Shown here piece after piece: positions 14,173-16,666 of a DNA stretch of 16,666 nt; positions within the stretch are counted from its first letter, which is position 1, and the number at the start of each line of letters is the position of its first letter. A program made the translations under genes and the position numbers. The notes beneath the pieces are model-generated. The model was not told where the DNA came from. It worked only from the letters and a program-made list of their open reading frames with translations, and did no database searches. Source of the stretch: Lachnospiraceae bacterium UBA3826. GTDB taxonomy: Bacteria; Bacillota; Clostridia; Lachnospirales; Lachnospiraceae. The stretch is taken from NCBI GenBank assembly GCA_002393095.1, contig DGII01000059.1, positions 1-16,666 on the forward strand, read 5' to 3'.

Positions 14173-15423
14173 AAACGTCCTGAGCTGTTAGTACCGGCGA
14201 ATAACCTTGAGGTCTTTAAGGAGGCCGTATATTATGGCGCGGATGCCATATATATAGGCGGAGAGGTGTTCGGCCTGCGTGCCAAAGCCAAGAATTTTAC
14301 ACGGGAAGAGATGGCAGAGGCGGTGGCTTTTGCCCATGAGCATGGGGTGAAGGTGCATGTAACGGTCAATATCTTAGCCCATGATGAGGACCTTAAGGAT
14401 GCAAGAGAGTACCTGAGTGAGCTTAAGGAGATAAGACCGGATGCACTTATAATAGCCGATCCCGGAATGTACGGATTGGCTAAGGAGATATGCCCTGAGA
14501 TCGACAGACACATATCGACTCAGGCCAATAACACCAATTCTCTTACATACCGCTTCTGGTATGAGCAGGGCGCGAAAAGAGTAGTCTCCGCAAGAGAATT
14601 AAGCCTTAAGGAGATCAAGGAGATCAGGGCGAACATTCCGGATGATCTGGAGATAGAAAGCTTCATTCACGGAGCAATGTGCATATCCTACTCCGGCAGG
14701 TGTCTTCTGAGCAATTATTTTACCGGAAGGGATGCCAATCACGGAGAATGCACACATCCCTGCAGATGGAAATATGCGGTAGTTGAGGAACAGCGACCGG
14801 GAGAATATCTCCCCGTATATGAGAATGAGCGGGGAACATATATATTCAACAGCAAGGATCTGTGCATGATAGAGCATATACCGGAGCTGATAGATGCCGG
14901 GATAGATTCCTTCAAGATAGAGGGGCGCATGAAGACTGCTCTGTATGTGGCAACGGTTGCGAGAACGTACCGCAGGGCTATTGATGACTATATGAATGAC
15001 CCTTCTGTATATGAGGCCAATATGGACTGGTACAGGGAAGAGATCGCCAAGTGTACCTACAGACAGTTCACTACCGGCTTCTACTTCGGTAAGCCATCCG
15101 AGGAGGCTCAGGTGTACGGAAGCAATACCTATATAAATGAATACACCTATCTGGGAATAGTATATGAGACTATGGAGCACATACCTGTTGCATCCAAAGC
15201 CGGAGATTATGTCCGTATAAGTCAGCGTAATAAGTTCTGTCGCGGGGATGTGATCGAGATCATGAAGCCCGACGGCCGCAATATAGAGACTGTGGTGGAA
15301 GAGATATATGATGAGACGGGCGACAGGCAGGATTCAGCTCCACACCCGAAGCAGACATTATACCTTAAGCTGTCACAGCCTGCTGAGGTCTATGATATAT
15401 TAAGATGCAGAACGACCGTCTAA
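14170..15423 (+). CDS. Peptidase U32-family protein, TrhP-like (tRNA or rRNA hydroxylation)
   Basis: The 417-residue protein begins KRPELLVPANNLEVFKEAVYYGADAIYIGG, the TIM-barrel start of U32 proteins. It carries the family signature ESFIHGAMCISYSGRCLLSN with Cys171 and Cys178, followed by HGECTHPCRWKY with Cys194 and Cys198; these four cysteines are likely iron-sulfur ligands. FNSKDLCMIEHIPELIDAGI and KIEGRMKTALYVATVARTYR follow, and the C-terminal beta-barrel part starts near residue 300. Although called peptidases, U32 proteins of this type act in RNA modification: TrhP makes 5-hydroxyuridine in tRNA and RlhA hydroxylates 23S rRNA. The length is close to B. subtilis YrrO (TrhP2), the best guess. 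Its TAA stop overlaps the TAG stop of the converging gene. Confidence 0.93.
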   Translation: MKRPELLVPANNLEVFKEAVYYGADAIYIGGEVFGLRAKAKNFTREEMAEAVAFAHEHGVKVHVTVNILAHDEDLKDAREYLSELKEIRPDALIIADPGMYGLAKEICPEIDRHISTQANNTNSLTYRFWYEQGAKRVVSARELSLKEIKEIRANIPDDLEIESFIHGAMCISYSGRCLLSNYFTGRDANHGECTHPCRWKYAVVEEQRPGEYLPVYENERGTYIFNSKDLCMIEHIPELIDAGIDSFKIEGRMKTALYVATVARTYRRAIDDYMNDPSVYEANMDWYREEIAKCTYRQFTTGFYFGKPSEEAQVYGSNTYINEYTYLGIVYETMEHIPVASKAGDYVRISQRNKFCRGDVIEIMKPDGRNIETVVEEIYDETGDRQDSAPHPKQTLYLKLSQPAEVYDILRCRTTV

Positions 15424-15683
15424 TCTTCTTCTATGACCTGAAAATCAAGATAATCAAAGGGCACTTCTTCTATGAAGCTGTCCTGATAGAATTTTGTCCG
15501 TGAGTGTTCCTTGAACTCACGGATATTTTTATCAAGCCAAATCGGTTTACATAAGTCAAAGCGAGTGCATGCCTCATCTATAGCGGCGAAGACCTTATGA
15601 GTTCTTGTATCTTCTTCGTTATGCTCGGATACCATGTCACAAAGCATTCGGTTATCCTTGAACTCCTTTATCCATATCCTCAT
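15420..15683 (-). CDS. Conserved-looking 87-aa protein of unknown function, coupled to the Nudix gene
   Basis: I do not recognise the family. The 87-residue product begins MRIWIKEFKDNRMLCDMVSE and ends in an acidic DYLDFQVIEED. It is soluble and rich in charged and aromatic residues, with Cys at 15, 39 and 45, and no signal peptide or membrane helix. The ATG lies 2 bases after the Nudix stop codon, and GGGAG 10 bases upstream falls inside the end of the Nudix gene, so translation is probably coupled. The stop codon TAG (15420-15422) overlaps the TAA of the U32 gene (15421-15423) on the other strand. Codon use resembles its neighbours. The tight coupling supports a real gene. Confidence 0.75.
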   Translation of the reverse strand: MRIWIKEFKDNRMLCDMVSEHNEEDTRTHKVFAAIDEACTRFDLCKPIWLDKNIREFKEHSRTKFYQDSFIEEVPFDYLDFQVIEED

Positions 15684-15685
15684 TA

Positions 15686-16309
15686 TTAGAGCACTCCCAG
15701 TATCTTCGCAGCCTTAAGGACAGCTACCTGAGTCTTGCCGTCAGTTATCCTTCCTGACATTATATCGGATACAAGAGCTTCTATCGGTATCTCATAGATA
15801 TTGAGGAATTCATCTTCATCAAGCTCCCTTTCGCCCTTATGAAGTCCCCGTGCAAGATACATGTCTATCTTCTCGTCAGAATAAGCGGGTGCCGGATAAT
15901 ATACCCCCATATTAAGCCAATCATCGGCTATATATCCTGTCTCTTCACGCAGCTCCCTTTTGATCGCAGACAGTCTGTCCTCATCCCTGCTGTCGAGCTT
16001 GCCTGCCGGAATCTCTGTTATCACCGAATCTATCGGGTAGCGGAACTGTCTCTCCATTATGACCTTATTGTCCTTTGTGACCGGAACCACGCACACGGCA
16101 CCTATGTGCCGTATGATCTCTCTTGTGGCTGTATTGCCGTTGGGAAGAGCTACTGTATCCTTTTTCACATGGAGAATGAAGCCATCGAAGATGTCCTCTG
16201 ATGAGACTGCCCTCTCTCCCAATTGCTCAAGCTCCTCTTTATTCCTGATATTATGGTCGTTGATATTATGGTTATTGCTGTTATGGTTGTTGATATCCGT
16301 ATCCTTCAT
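15686..16309 (-). CDS. Nudix hydrolase, ADP-ribose pyrophosphatase-like
   Basis: The protein matches the ADP-ribose pyrophosphatase (NudF/YqkG) group, which splits ADP-ribose to AMP and ribose 5-phosphate. Family sequence runs from DIFDGFILHVKKDTVALPNG through REIIRHIGAVCVVPV and QFRYPIDSVITEIPAGK to the Nudix box RELREETGY. The box (about residues 103-126) has one residue more than G-x5-E-x7-REUxEExGU between its Gly and Arg. The start is uncertain. The ATG at 16309 (207 aa) has AAGG five bases upstream; ATGs at 16321, 16324 and 16414 would add residues with much His and Asn. Even the short form has about 30 residues before the usual start, including NxHN repeats. The gene precedes the 87-aa gene by 2 bases and diverges from the tRNA. 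Confidence 0.88.
   Translation of the reverse strand: MKDTDINNHNSNNHNINDHNIRNKEELEQLGERAVSSEDIFDGFILHVKKDTVALPNGNTATREIIRHIGAVCVVPVTKDNKVIMERQFRYPIDSVITEIPAGKLDSRDEDRLSAIKRELREETGYIADDWLNMGVYYPAPAYSDEKIDMYLARGLHKGERELDEDEFLNIYEIPIEALVSDIMSGRITDGKTQVAVLKAAKILGVL
16246..16290 (-). repeat. Three 15-bp tandem repeats encoding NxHN(I/S) pentapeptides
   Basis: On the plus strand tgatattatggtcgt, tgatattatggttat and tgctgttatggttgt follow each other in frame with the Nudix gene. They encode NNHNS, NNHNI and NDHNI. Units 1 and 2 share their first 12 bases. Confidence 0.8.
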
Positions 16310-16458
16310 TATATCCTTCATCATATGGTGTCGGCCTTTCTTATGATTGTTATGCTCGTCCCGTATATTATGCTTGTGAAAAGGCTGTACGTCAAGCGCA
16401 TCATGCTTTTTCATACGGTAATTTATACGGTATATTTCCATGGTTAAATATGCCGGAT

Positions 16459-16480
16459 ATCCTGTCAATATCCTGTCAAT
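16459..16480. repeat. 11-bp perfect tandem repeat upstream of the Nudix gene
   Basis: atcctgtcaat occurs twice (16459-16469 and 16470-16480). On the minus strand each copy contains TTGACA, a perfect -35 hexamer, but no good -10 box lies 16-18 bases after either. It may be a direct-repeat operator in the Nudix promoter region. Confidence 0.75.
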
Positions 16481-16511
16481 TTCCTATCTATATTCATGTC
16501 GTAAAAAACTC

Positions 16512-16540
16512 TTGCATTTTATGAAGATATGAGTTAATAT
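16512..16540 (+). promoter_or_regulatory. Possible promoter of the tRNA-Gln-like gene
   Basis: TTGCAT (16512-16517), 17 bases, TAATAT (16535-16540) would start RNA about 30 bases before the tRNA. A perfect TATAAT at 16567-16572 is the alternative -10 box, but it has no -35 box and lies only 6 bases before the tRNA. Confidence 0.35.
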
Positions 16541-16578
16541 AAGCAAGTGCCCGATTCAATGGGTTTTATAATTCTCAT

Positions 16579-16650
16579 AGCGCTATCGCCAAACGGTAAG
16601 GCAACGGACTCTGACTCCGTCATCCGAAGGTTCGAATCCTTCTACCCCAG
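16579..16650 (+). tRNA. tRNA-Gln(CUG)-like gene with a mispaired acceptor stem, possible pseudogene
   Basis: The D arm (GCC/GGC with AAACGGTAA loop), anticodon arm (ACGGA/TCCGT, loop CTCTGAC, anticodon CTG at 16611-16613), 5-base variable loop (CATCC) and T arm (GAAGG-TTCGAAT-CCTTC) are all intact. The 3' acceptor strand is TACCCCA plus discriminator G, which needs TGGGGTA at the 5' end. The sequence there is AGCGCTA (16579-16585), giving A-A, C-C and C-C mismatches at pairs 1-72, 3-70 and 5-68. CCA is not encoded (GTTTG follows). The anticodon call is safe; whether the tRNA is functional is not. Confidence 0.72.
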
Positions 16651-16666
16651 TTTGAGAAACCGTCCG

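Noticed and set aside
14232..14513. Minus-strand open frames opposite the U32 gene, including 14599-15180
   Set aside because: They are shadows of a clearly conserved gene and match no family I know.
16310..16468. Nudix start at the TTG at 16468
   Set aside because: The TTG is part of the TTGACA tandem repeat, has no ribosome site, and lies far before the conserved domain.

Overview
The window looks like chromosomal DNA of a Gram-positive anaerobe of the class Clostridia, most probably a motile Lachnospiraceae. The evidence is a CIRCE-controlled hrcA-grpE-dnaK operon, a lysine/alanine-rich DUF6465-type protein, a YerB-like DUF3048 lipoprotein, a SpoVB/MurJ-type flippase, a YjfB-type small motility protein beside a chemotaxis receptor, a CvfB S1-domain protein and a U32 (TrhP-like) protein. 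Moderate GC, frequent ATA and AGG codons and a marked excess of the hexamer CTTAAG fit one coherent host background. I see no transposase, integrase, phage gene or CRISPR array.

Layout. Positions 1-1909 (minus strand) hold the heat-shock operon, read from a sigma-A promoter and a perfect CIRCE operator through hrcA and grpE into dnaK, of which only the first 22 codons are in the window. Positions 1936-2705 hold the H1-like DUF6465 gene with its own terminator, a good promoter and a 38-bp palindrome upstream. Positions 2719-7859 are a minus-strand run: MurJ/SpoVB-like flippase, DUF3048 lipoprotein, a lone cobS and a class I aminotransferase. The flippase diverges from yjfB, with overlapping back-to-back promoters. 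yjfB converges on an MCP through a bidirectional terminator. The MCP diverges from a plus-strand run of acyl-ACP thioesterase, cvfB and a CPBP protease, which converges on a LacI-family regulator. A 458-bp non-coding region follows, with a hairpin, a LacI-type operator candidate, a sigma-A promoter and tandem repeats. Then come the U32 gene (plus), converging through overlapping stop codons on a two-gene minus-strand unit (Nudix hydrolase, then an 87-aa unknown), and finally a tRNA-Gln(CUG)-like gene on the plus strand.

Most genes are housekeeping: protein folding, envelope building, chemotaxis, lipid release, translation and RNA modification. I do not see a new multi-gene system. The points most worth following are: a tRNA-Gln body whose acceptor stem does not pair; two genes (flippase and thioesterase) whose -10 boxes sit so close to the ATG that leaderless mRNAs are predicted; a 5' module shared by cvfB and the U32 gene; the palindrome upstream of the H1-like gene; a CobS with altered active-site motifs; and the CTTAAG excess. 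All family assignments come from reading the translated sequence and from memory of the families; no search was run.
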